64,000 bases of DNA from Gnetum montanum. Its lineage: Eukaryota; Streptophyta; Gnetopsida; Gnetales; Gnetaceae. A program made the position numbers and the translations under genes. The stretch is from the NCBI GenBank assembly GCA_015680685.1, contig MNCI01035807.1:1-64000 (forward strand). The letters run 5' to 3'. Shown here one piece after another: positions 22,644 through 32,877 of the stretch; the first letter of the stretch is position 1; every line of letters starts with the position of its first letter. A model generated the notes under the pieces. It saw only the letters and a program-made list of their open reading frames with translations. It was not told the origin of the DNA and searched no databases.

Positions 22644-25442
22644 TCATGTAGTTCCCGGTGACGATGGCTCCTCCATGGATGCTTTTCCCTTTTCCTATGC
22701 TCTAGGTCTTAGGACTTGATGGCATTGAAGTATGGCTTGGAGTTTCTCCTCTTTGGTTCAGGGGTCTTGTACCATCCATGCTAATTTTTCAATGTTTGAT
22801 GGAGTCAACATTTCCCATGGGTAAGGTAGTTGCGAAAACATTTGATTTGCCTTAACATACCAAGTCACAAACACCTGTCGTTCCTTCTCATAGGCTCTGG
22901 CTTTGTCTCTATATTCTTGGAAATCTACAAGCTGTCAAGCCAAATCTGTTGCAATACCTTTTTATCCTTGGTAGCTCACTTTAACCACCTCAAGTTCAGA
23001 ATTTTCAATCTCCAGTTATTGCAATATCTTCTTGCGTTCTACAAATTCTGTTTCATATTTACTATAGGTGGTAGCTACCTGTTGCTCAAGCTTCGTTCTT
23101 GGGTGTCCTGTTGTTAACATGGCAAGGTTGGCATATTGCAAGTTTACCAACTCCATGTATTCTGTAAGATCCTAGATCTGTAGGTCCTGGTTCTTAATTT
23201 TCGCTTGATGGACAAATGCATAAGTGTCCAGTATGGCCCACTAGTCAGTGTGTTAAGCACTGATAGCATTGATGTGGGCCTTGGCCATACGGATATCCTT
23301 CTCAATGAGCTTCTTATACATCCCCACCTAGTCTCGAAAGTGCTCCTTGAGCTTTTTATGTTGTTTAGCCTTGTTCTACCATGCGCTTATCTCAATAGCC
23401 ATCTTTTGGCGGATAGCATGTACCTCCCTTATTGAGAGGGTTCAATTCTCTATGGCTAAATGATTTATGTCTTAATTCACCCAAATGAGTTGTTCTCATA
23501 ATTGATGAAAGTGTTATTCAAGAACATTCTTTTGCTTTTCTACAAAGGTCAACTGAAGGTTATTAGCAACAAGCTACTTGTTTTCTTCTTGTAAGGCTTT
23601 GAGTACCTTGTTATGCGCATGATTTTGCGCTTATGCTGCAGAGGCATCCCAAAAAACCTTCTCTTTTTCTTCTATCACCTTTTAATTCTCTGTTAGTAGC
23701 TTGGTCAGTTGCTTACTTTTGAAACTGTCCAACTGGTCTATTGAAATAAATTACAAAGGGTCCCATTGTGCTACTTGTAGGGCCACGAGCTTTTCTTGCA
23801 ATTTTTGCATCTCTGCTTCAGCATGCTCAGCCCTCACCTCTGTCAAGACCAGCTTTCTCTTAGTGGAAATGAGATCTAATTAAATTATTGTAACATCCTG
23901 TGGGATGTCAAACAGGGACGTCATTACGTGTCCTGTTTGTAGCAATCGATCAAGCATATCCTCATGTTCCATAGGAGTCATCGAGGTTTTTGCCAGAGTT
24001 TGAGCATCCCATGCTCCTGTGAGATCCACTGGTGGCACAACAGGTACATCAAATGAGTATTTAATGTGATCTATGACCACTTCTGTGGCTCTCACTCCGT
24101 CCTGGTGTTGCATGACCACCACTGTGGCTCCTTCACTAGTTTCTAATTACACTTGGAATGATGTAGTGTTTCTCAAGATTTGCTGTGACCAAGTGCTCTC
24201 TCCTCCTCCTGTATGGATGGACACCTCACCCCTTGTACGATCCAACAAAACTATGGGTTGTATGGCATCGTTGATGATGTAGAAAAGGATTGCATCATCA
24301 CGACTTCCTCAACTGACCATCTCAACGATGGCCCTGAGATGGCTCATTGATGGTCTGTAATCTTGCAGTGGCGGTTGATCTTGTTGGCCTGTGCTAGGCC
24401 CTTCTTCTTCTTCTTGGCTAGGTCTCGTACTTGGAAGTTGGCTGGGCCTTGCAAGTTGGGTTGCAATTGGCCCTGCCGTTTGTTCATTTTCTTGTTCTGG
24501 TCCTAGCGTCTCACAAGTGAGTTTCCTTGTAGCTGGTGGCTTTAACAGTTCAGCATATGAAGCATTTTTGGCTTTTTAGAGGACATCATTGGTGTATTCT
24601 CTATTACCAGCATGTCAGCATAGCTTCCTAATAAGACAAGGGAAGGGTAATGCAAGTTTCCCTATCTTCCATTCTTTAAACTGCCTTAGGATCTACGTGA
24701 AGAATAGATGAGGCAGGTTAGCATTAACCTTTCCCATCAGCACTACACATCCCCTTGCCACATATGTTGAAATCCTTTTTATTTCCTTCGTGGGGAAGAT
24801 GTGATACGTTCAAATTTTGAAATAAATCCTCTCTTCCGTTTTCAACTCTCTAAATGTCTTCTCTTTTTCGCCAAATGCCCTTTTCAACCAAACCTGTCAT
24901 ACATGAGGGTTTGAACGGGTAGACAATTGAGCAACCTTTGTCCTTGTATTTAGAAGGTTTAATACTTCTGAAATGGCCTATATAGAGAAATCAATTGTCA
25001 CACCACAAATGTTAATAGTGGTGCCTTGTTCTCTATTGTGCCCGAATTGGTACATTTCCCCTAGGTACCAGGCACTGCTTTCAAAGAGGACAGGCCATAA
25101 TGGGGATCCTTTGAGGTGATCCCTAATGGCCTCTAGAGAAAAATCTACAAAAGATTCAAAATTTAATTCCACAATCACCGTGGTGAATGTGGACCTTTCA
25201 TGGATAGCCTGAATGCACTCTTGGGAAAACGTGAGATGTTGTCCTTGTTCAGGTGCTGCAGCCACTCCTCCTTCTGCTTGTCCAGATTGTACAGTAGCAG
25301 GGTCTTCTTGATGAATGTTAAATAATTGTTCCTCCTGCTCTTTTGGTTGTCCGGAAAGGACTTGTTCTTCACCTCTCCTAGGTCGTTTGCTTCCACCTTG
25401 AGTAGGACCTTCCTGTTGTCCATGTTTCAGGGCCATCTGCAA
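22644..25442 (-). pseudogene. Extra ORF of element G (copy A): 932-codon plant-transposon-like/coiled-coil protein, nonsense only
   Basis: From ATG at 25442 (or 25436, just after TTGCAG) to TGA at 22644-22646, one reading frame runs for 933 codons without a frameshift. It is interrupted by about 27 stops, each one transition from Gln, Arg or Trp. Architecture: a basic patch (KRPRRGEE) and Gln-rich N-terminus; codons about 95-330 with LNFESFVDFS, ICGVTIDFS and LALPF...LIRKLC segments, resembling the putative plant transposon protein domain from memory; a Pro/Gln/Glu linker; then a long Lys/Glu/Gln coiled-coil region (about 480-900). The terminal TGA is shared by F and copy B. It lies downstream of where gag would be, in sense orientation. 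Function unknown. Confidence 0.8.
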
Positions 25443-25908
25443 TCACATGGGGCCAAGCATTAATAAGGTTGTTTTTGAAGTTAAGTTATACCTTACTGCT
25501 TACCTTAGTTAATTTATTTTATTTCCATGTGATGTTTCCCAAAATATTATAATATTTAGTCTATTTTACTTAGGTGGTTTTCAACTTTAAGTTGTTGGTT
25601 TAACTTACGGGATGAAATTATTTATGGCACTATTAGCTTTAATATTATAACTAATTACTGTTGATAATGTCCTTCGAGCAATGATAAATTCCAAAAAAGG
25701 TATGCATAATTTGGCATGTGCCCCTCCCCCATGACTAAGTTGAACACTTCAGGTTCAAGTAGGTTTAGACAAAATGAAAATTCGAGGACCATCAAGTGAG
25801 ATATGGGTATGGACGTAAGGGTCGCGCAATTGCAAGTCGTAGAGAGAAATTTGAAAAACTTCCCCACATGAATGGTTGAAAATGATGCTAAGTGTTCCAT
25901 GGGGTGGC

Positions 25909-25970
25909 TCACGTTTATATAGGTAAATGGGACGTGATATCTCATCAACTGCGATATCGCATATCTTAAG
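25909..25970 (-). promoter_or_regulatory. Candidate internal promoter of the extra ORF (element G)
   Basis: The minus strand carries GATATCGCA, then GAGATATCACG, then TATATAAA (complement of 25914-25921) followed by ACGTGAGCC, about 470 bases upstream of the ORF start. The GATATC words are the same as those before the LTR TATA boxes. A promoter role is inferred. Confidence 0.5.
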
Positions 25971-25979
25971 GCACAATAC

Positions 25980-26656
25980 AATACACCAAATTTTGAATAT
26001 TTTCTTGAAATTAAGAAGATAAATAAGGATAGTTAGGCTAGTGTTAAAATTTTTTAGGGTAATATAGTTAGTTCTGAAGGCACAATAATTATATGGTGGT
26101 GGAAGTGATTAATGAGGGCTTAGGTGGTAAGAGAAAAAGGCATGTGATGGTTCATGGGAACATTGGAATTTGGAGGGATAGTAATAAGCGAAATAATATC
26201 CTTAAGAATACTAGAGTATAATAGATGGTGTGTGGAAGGTGGGTTATGAGTGCAAATTACAAGAATTACGCAAGTGGGTCATCCCTAAAGCAGGTTCCAA
26301 CCTATAATGCCCTTGTGTAACCACACCTTCAAGTGTCCATGGGTACTAGAAGGGTTAAATGTAATCCACACTAATTCCACAAAACACAGATATGTAAGTA
26401 TCACTAGAGTGACGTAAGAAATCTACGCTACATAAGCCATGAGCAAAAATTACATGAATAGCAAGATGAGACGAACTATAGAAGGGATTGTAGAGATTGG
26501 GACATGAGGTAACTGACCCAAGGCATAATGAATCCTATGTGTAAAGCATGATTAATGTGTCATTAGCCCACCGTTCCAAGATTAGGACCAAGTCCATTCC
26601 TTTGATCAGTGACACCACATTGTTTCATCCCATGATGAGCAACTATGAGAGTACCA
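25980..26656 (-). other. Non-coding internal region of element G
   Basis: No ORF of note. The inverted sequence matches F at about 14640-15370, including the CATGATGAGCAACTATGAG segment. It ends abruptly where copia LTR sequence starts. Confidence 0.6.
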
Positions 26657-26668
26657 GAAAAACTATGA
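26650..26668. other. Inferred junction of the tandem duplication (end of copy A, start of copy B)
   Basis: Left of about 26657 the sequence is G internal region; right of about 26664 it is the 3' part of a copia LTR. Neither side is at an element end. What follows (copia, E, H, F site, G) repeats the order of copy A, so this is the most economical place for the duplication breakpoint. Confidence 0.6.
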
Positions 26669-26874
26669 CAATAGAGCTTAGAGCTTGTATAGGGTGTGAT
26701 ACACTTCAAATCACATTTTTGAAAAAAAAAGTTCAAAGGTGTGGAAGAATTCTACACTCTAAGTGTGAACATACCCAAGTTGGGGAACCACATAAAAAAT
26801 GAGTGTGTTTTTAATGGTTGTTTAATTTTATTTTTGGGAAATTATTCATCCCCCTTCTAAGTTCTCGATCCTCA
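26664..26874 (+). repeat. Truncated 5' LTR of the copia element (copy B)
   Basis: Matches the last about 210 bases of the LTR at 6514-7990 (GTGTGGACATACCCAAGTTG-type block, then CATCCC...TTCTAAGTTC) and ends CCTCA. The start is lost at the duplication junction. Confidence 0.82.
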
Positions 26875-26876
26875 AG

Positions 26877-26888
26877 TGGTATCAGAGC
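26877..26888 (+). other. Primer-binding site, initiator tRNA-Met (copia)
   Basis: TGGTATCAGAGC two bases after the LTR end. This is the standard Ty1/copia site in plants, perfectly conserved. Confidence 0.92.
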
Positions 26889-26930
26889 TCAGTACTCCCA
26901 ATTTTTAATGTAACAACTCAAGAGTGAACA

Positions 26931-27960
26931 ATGAATGGAGGATCACACATCAAGTCACCCATGATTAATGGGATGACCTTTACATGCTAGAAGACTCAAA
27001 TGCAAAAATTCTTTAAGTACATGAGGCTCATAGTTTTGGTATTCATCTTGGATGGATGCACTCAACTCATTAGCAACATTTTGGGAAGAAAAGGTAAGGG
27101 CAGAGGTATCCAATCTAAACTTTCAAATTTTAATACTTTTTCTAAGAATTACTAGATATCTGGTTGAAGAGGCCATATGGCCTCCAAATGCCCCAATGCT
27201 TACAAGTTTCAAGAGAAATAATATAGTGAAGAAAGGAGAAGAAGTAACATCCATACAACTTGGGATGAGAAAGAGGCAAAGAATATCTACATCATCTGGG
27301 ATGATAGAGACCAAAGAGAGGTGGAGGATGATGCAAAAGATTCACATCTCATTTGTGTGGCTCTCATAGATAACAATGCTAGCCTCTCATATGATGATCA
27401 ATTTGAAGATGATGAAGAAAGGTATGACCTCTTGTGTTTCCTTCAAGATCTTTATATAAAATTAAATAAGGAACTAAAGAATAAGGATCAAGATCTCTCT
27501 TTATTAAATATAAAAATTTTAGACCACATAAAAGGAAACTTAGATCTAAGAGCTCTGAATAGAAAACTAACCTTGTTCTATGAGCAAATTAAGGAAGAAC
27601 TTGCAAATGGTAAACTTGTAAATGAGAGGTTGGTTAAAGGAAAAGAATTCCTCTAGATAATTCTTGAGAAAGGAAAAGTCAAAATGATAAAAGTGGACTA
27701 CGATGTTGTTCATCTAAGAAAAATGGTTCTTCAAAGATTGAAGTGTCAACAAGTACTACATTTCAACCATGGCAACTCCAAGGTTTGATTACTTTAACCA
27801 CAATAGAAAGGTTAGATGTTACTACTGTAATAGGCTTGGGCATAAACAATGGAATTTCAATTTTAAATATTATCAATGAACACATGGTCATATTATAAGG
27901 CTTCTTAGTCTTACCCAAATTCACCTAGAAAGGGAATCTTGTAGGACAAAAACAAATGAA
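26931..27960 (+). pseudogene. Copia (SIRE-like) gag pseudogene
   Basis: The ATG lies 43 bases after the primer site. The N-terminus reads MNGGSHIKSPMINGMTFTC, then a stop where Trp is expected, then a KTQMQKFFKYM segment: the usual start of copia gags. An acidic segment (DDQFEDDEERYDL) leads into a coiled coil (27321-27656) like that of SIRE/Maximus gags. The zinc knuckle CYYCNRLGHKQWNF (27817-27858) has lost its last Cys. At least one frame change occurs near 27300. It is dead. Confidence 0.82.
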
Positions 27961-29235
27961 GGACAAATCAAAAGGGTAAAGAGAACAAAAAGGTCTAGAG
28001 AATCAATTGAAATGAAGGAAGTCTCAATAATTTTATGAAAGGAAAAAAGACATTAAAAATAAGAAAAATTTATATGAAAAGAGAAACTTTGAAAGAAAAA
28101 CCTTAATTCCAATCTCTTTAGACATCTTGATCTCCATCAGCAAGCAAGATAAGAAACAATAACTATAGGTATAATCATTATTCCTTGACTTGATGAGATT
28201 AGAATAGATTAATTTATGGTTGAATGGAAGCTATTCGGAATCTTTGAAAATCCAAAGAAATTTTCACTTGATATTGCAATTCATTGAAACTATAATATGT
28301 TATAATGTTCTATTTGCGTTGCTTTTAAAGTTTTTACTAATAAATCATGCACTAGACTAGAATAAAGTGGTTCCAAGTGGTTTAAAGACCTTAACTTTAA
28401 CTCATAGATCAAAAGATCCTTATTGAATATTTATTGTTATGTTTTTAGAATATTTTTGATGTATGATGATTAAAGCACTTGAATTGGTCATTTAATGTAA
28501 TTCATGTATCTTTTAAGAAAAGCAACATTTCAAAATAATTTCTTAAGCATATGAATAATTTGTTGTCTTTATCATAAAATAATATTAATAGGAGGCCTTG
28601 GATTCAAAAGTCTCCAAACTTGATCTTGATATGGCACTCAAGATTTATAGAAACATCACATAGCCCTTGTGTAATTTTCAATGAATGTGTAATGTTCAAG
28701 TATGTTTCCTTGTGTTAATTTTCTTTTCATGATTTCAAGGTGATTTGTCATGTTTCGAGGTGTTTTAGGCCTATTGTAATGAGTTCAATAGGTTCTAGCG
28801 CCAATGAAGACTTGTTGGAAGGCATCCAAAGGCTCCTGACATCAAAACGAGAACTTTTATTTTTGGCACCTATAGAATAGACGTCTTCCTAGAAAGATAG
28901 AAATCTCTCTAAAAACATCTTTCTTGAAGTGTAGATGTCTCAAGACCAGAGTAGACATCTACCAAAAAGAGTAGACATCTTTCCCAGAAGCATGGCTTTC
29001 CTAGTAGATGTCTACATGGAACCAAAGATGTCTATGTTAGTGACAAAGAAAAAAAAAAGAAAAGCTCTAACGTCGCATTTTTATTGGGAAACATCTAGGG
29101 AGGAATTGCTTATGCATTAAAACTATTTACATCTTGATTGTTGAATGATTCACTAATGGAAGACCTTAGTATCCACACTTGATCCTAGAATTTCTATGCA
29201 GCATAAAGATCTTAAAAGGCTCAAGGTGAGAATAC
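27961..29235 (+). mobile_element. Decayed copia interior, no pol recognised (copy B)
   Basis: A Lys-rich stretch (27960-28110) may be the gag tail. After it I recognise no integrase, RT or RNase H motif. It is AT-rich up to 28850, then the AGACATCT cluster, then the target-site flank CCATT of element E. With 36922-37838 it makes an internal region of only about 3.3 kb, so this copia is non-autonomous or deleted. Confidence 0.6.
28924..29035. promoter_or_regulatory. Second AGACATCT/AGATGTCT cluster
   Basis: Five exact copies in about 110 bases, in both orientations. It is copied again at 35812-35920 as part of the duplicated flank inside the right end of element E. It resembles the cluster in the copia LTR. 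Function unknown. Confidence 0.4.
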
Positions 29236-29240
29236 CCATT

Positions 29241-30034
29241 TGATGAGTGGCAAGGTATCCCTACACTCAACCATATGAATATAAGCATTTCACACACAAT
29301 TCGGTTGAACTTCAAAGACCAAGTGATTATGCGCCTTAATGAAACACTTAGGGTTAATCAATCATTGTCCTTTCAAACTTACTTGTATTGTCATGGTTGT
29401 ATGGTTAAGTAAGCTTAAGGTATATGATTTTTATAGCTTTTGTATTTTTTATGTCTTCTACTAATAAAGGAGAGGGAGAGAGAACTAAGTGGCTAACTTA
29501 CATTAACTATTCATTAACTAAGTTCTAAATGTTCCTAACACCAGTATCCATTCCCACTTGTCGTACACATCCTGAACTAGTGCAACACTACCGGGATTAC
29601 CAAACGCTAATCATTACTGGGTTACCAAGTGCTACATGCATGCTTGAAGCGGTCGTACTGACTATATTTAACTAAGGGAGCTGAAGGTTGAGAGAGATAT
29701 TAATTAACTAGGAAAGCATTAAACAATCATTAATTACTAATTAGCTTAATCTGTATGCTGCAAGGTTTATCATAAAGTTTTTCTTTATTGCCATACACAA
29801 AATTGTGCTTAGGTACAAATTGCTTGAATAAAGATCCGTTCACTCTATGACTCATACTGCGGGCACACAAAAATAATTCTAACTCCAAAATGACAAAATT
29901 GCAAGAGTATGGCTATGGGTCTAATTCTAATTGTTTTGGAACCAAGGGCATCACGTCTTATTTATAGAAGATGAGGCAGGACGTGAAATCGCATGGTGGA
30001 TGTGATATCGCGTATGCAATATCATGGTTCATCA
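29241..30034 (-). repeat. 3' LTR of element E (copy B)
   Basis: 794 bp, TGATGAGTGGCAAGG ... GGTTCATCA. The inverted TATA box is near 29950-29965 and a short GATATC cluster lies at 29985-30025. It is followed on the right by TACCCCTATGATTG, the inverted purine tract. Confidence 0.9.
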
Positions 30035-30237
30035 TACCCCTATGATTGAATGAAAACTCATCCTTGAGTTCCTTACAAAATATTGGGAAGGTATGGGATT
30101 ATTGACTTGAATGACAACTAATGGTGAATGGGATGACATGTGAACAAATAAATATTACAATAAATGACAACATAAGTATTCATGACTACAAGAGTGAACA
30201 CTATACATAATTAACATCAAGCCTTATTTGGCAGCTA

Positions 30238-30269
<32 letters not shown>

Positions 30270-31097
30270 AGGAGAAGACATGTTGCTACTAATGCCAAGA
30301 TTGTGCCTTTCGTTTTCCATCCATAGCCATGCCATCAATCTTGTTCTTTGCACAACCGTTCAACACCAGTCCATCCTAAGTGTTTCCTCCAAGTCCATTC
30401 CATTGCTATATGATTGCCATCTACACATACAACATAGTCACATATGAGCAAGGATAAGTAAATCAAAATATAGTTGATACCTTGCCTCGGTGTAAGATCC
30501 ATTGGCTGAGTTCCATAACCAATGCTTGTAGCCTAGATGATTATTTTTTCTAAGGGGTGTACTTTGAATTCTCACTATTTTTTTTCACGTTAGAACAACA
30601 CCATGTAAAGACTTATTTTTATTGGCTAAGCTTCCTGATAATGGAGCAATGTCAGAATGGTAAGGACAACTCAAGAAGAAAACATCCAAACACCCAGGAG
30701 AATAGCTAGCACAAATGCATCAAATCCCTTTGAAGTCACACCCTTTTGAGTCCTTGAGTCCTTCCTTAGTTTGAGAAATGCCCAGTCACCAATTCGTTAA
30801 TAGTTTTATTATTAANNNNNNNNNNNNNNNNNNNNNNNNNNNNNNNNNNNNNNNNNNNNNNNNNNNNNNNNNNNNNNNNNNNNNNNNNNNNATTAGCAAT
30901 CAATAAAATACAGTTCATACCACCATCAAGAGCACTTATTAGGTGACGAATCTAAGAAAACAAAAATAACAAACAAAGAGAAAAACAAAAAATAAAATAA
31001 ATAGTCACACAAAGAAATGAGAAAGTATAAACGATGTTGCAAAACAAAAACAAGAAAAATTAAAGTAATTTGTAAAAAAAATGTGTAAAACAAAAAC
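30035..31097 (-). other. 3' non-coding region of element E with (AG)n run and assembly gap
   Basis: Contains the purine tract (30035-30047), a 3' UTR shared with F and G (an inverted GTCAATAATCCCATACCT block), an (AG)n microsatellite at about 30245-30269, and 76 Ns. Beyond the gap it equals the first 270 bases of the window. No coding sequence is recognised. Confidence 0.6.
30816..30891. other. Assembly gap, 76 N
   Basis: A run of N inside the 3' region of element E. Its real length is unknown, so missing RNase H/integrase cannot be fully excluded. Confidence 1.
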
Positions 31098-32209
31098 TTA
31101 AAAAATAACTGAGGTCCTCAAATGGTTAGCAGAGGTGGCCATCTCCCCCATGACTGAGTTGGAAGGAGGAGATCCAAAATAGTAAGCAGGGTCATCCCCT
31201 ATCAGAGGTATTATGTGCACTAGCCATTCTATATAGTAGCTAGTGTGTCTAAGGAATGATCGAATGTCTTTGACAATTTTTGGTTGACAGGTGATTCCTT
31301 GGATGACCCTAATTTTATCTGGGTTTACCTCCATTTCTACATGTGAAACCTTATGCCCAAGTACTATGCCTTCTTGGACCATTAAATGGATTTTCTACTA
31401 GTTGAGCCTTAGATTTGTTTCTATGCATCCTTTTAGCACTTTCTCTAATTGGTCCAAGGCTTGATCAAAACTTGTTCCATAGGTGGAGAAGTCGTCCATA
31501 AAGACTTCCACTCCATTCCCTATTTGCTATTGGAATATGCTTAGAACTAGGCGTTGAAACGTGGCAAGAGCATTACACAAGCCAAAAAACATTTTTTTAT
31601 ATGCAAACATTCCCCAAGGATTGGTGAACATTGTCTTGGCTTGGTCTTTTGGGGCTATCTGTATTTGGTTGTATCTACAATAGCAATCTAGGAAACTGTA
31701 ATAGTGATGCCCTATTATGGTGTCTAAGTCTTGGTCAACGAATGGTAAAGGAAAGTGATCCTTAAATGTTGCAATGTTCAATAGCCTAAAATCTATGCAC
31801 ACCCTCTATTTACCTCCCTTTTACGGCACAAGTACTAGAGGGCTAACCCATTTGCTATCAACAATGGGATATATGAACCCAACCATAAGAAACTATTATA
31901 TTTCTTCTTTTACTACTTGCTTCGATTTTGGGTTCAATCGCCTCTATGGTTGTTTCGAGCTTTCATGGAGGGGTCAGTGTAAATCCTATCCTAGCATATC
32001 CTAAGATCTATTCCAGTTAATTCGAGATATGAGTAGGCAAAGGCTTTTGACCACTTATTTATTACCTTCAGTAGTCTTCCTTTTTGTTTGGAACCAAGTC
32101 TTGCATTGATGATTATCGATTTTCCATTTTCAAGAATCATATATTGTAGACCAGTGGTCAATGGCTTCAATTCTAGGGGCTCTTGTTTGAATTTTTCAGG
32201 AATTTCCAA
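31098..32209 (-). pseudogene. Ty3/gypsy reverse transcriptase (element E, copy B)
   Basis: The clearest RT in the window. Minus-strand order: the LELKPL linker (32209-31991); the palm segment (31802-31527) with KDHFPLPFVDQ, YSFLDCY and FGLCNA; the catalytic FMDDF box near 31488-31503; and the VLGHKVS...DIRSFLRHTSYY block (31382-31098). These are standard positions for Ty3/gypsy RT, and residues around FMDDFS point to Athila. Several stops separate the segments. The polymerase ends without a recognisable RNase H. Confidence 0.9.
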
Positions 32210-32587
32210 CTTCCCCCAGTTGATGTTTTCAAGGTTAAGGCTTGGAAGTCAGCAAAGGACTTACTCTAGTACATCTATGCTTTCAATGTAAGCGTAAGTT
32301 ATTCCCTCAGTTAGTTCCACACACATTAATTAGTTTCTCTCTTGATCAACTATCAACCATTGGGTTTCTTCTTGTCATGTGGATGTTGCATACAAGCACT
32401 TTTGTATGTTAATGTTTTGTGCACACCAGTTGCATGCAGGTAATGCTAAACTTTGCACAACCCATGATTTCTACATGCAATTGCACCCTATATCACTATA
32501 TGCGATACATGGAATCTTCTTCTTTTCAATCTTTCCTAAAGTATTTTCCTTTGATATTTTTAGGGAAAGATTATAGATTCCTAGGCA

Positions 32588-32830
32588 TTAATCTATAGTA
32601 CTTAGCCATGCCCTTCCCATTATTATTAGGATGTCCCCTTTACCGTTATTCACTTGTATCACTAGGTAATCAAATCGGTACAACCACCCACACACAGTGG
32701 TAATGATGTCCTCCACCAATCCCAAAGGAACAATGATGGACTGGTTAGCTAGCTCTAGGAGAATATTGCTCTTCTTTAATGGAGGCAAGTTCTAGGCTTT
32801 GTACATTTCTTACAATATTAAGTTGACTCC
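32588..32830 (-). pseudogene. Retropepsin-like protease fragment (element E, copy B)
   Basis: The minus strand reads LELANQSIIVPLGLVEDI, then a hydrophobic segment with FDYLVIQV, then GDILIIMGRAWLSTID. This is the C-terminal two thirds of a gypsy aspartic protease. The N-terminal catalytic triad falls in a stop-rich part and was not identified. Confidence 0.75.
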
Positions 32831-32877
32831 AAAACCTCAATCTAGAAGAGCTTTGCATGGCTCATTTCTAGCGATTT

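Larger units (their letters stand above)
20787..26656 (-). mobile_element. Element G, copy A: Athila-like element, truncated, with nested solo LTR
   Basis: On the minus strand: non-coding internal region (26656-25443), extra ORF (25442-22644), purine tract, then a 3' LTR (22452-20787) interrupted by another LTR (21055-21874). Gag, primer site and 5' LTR are missing: homology stops at about 26656, where copia sequence begins. The LTR, 3' UTR and extra ORF match F. The left flank GCTAG is shared with copy B, so the insertion is older than the duplication. Confidence 0.85.

Noticed and set aside
30245-30269. (AG)n run as a regulatory element
   Set aside because: An ordinary microsatellite in the 3' region of a dead element; nothing links it to a function.
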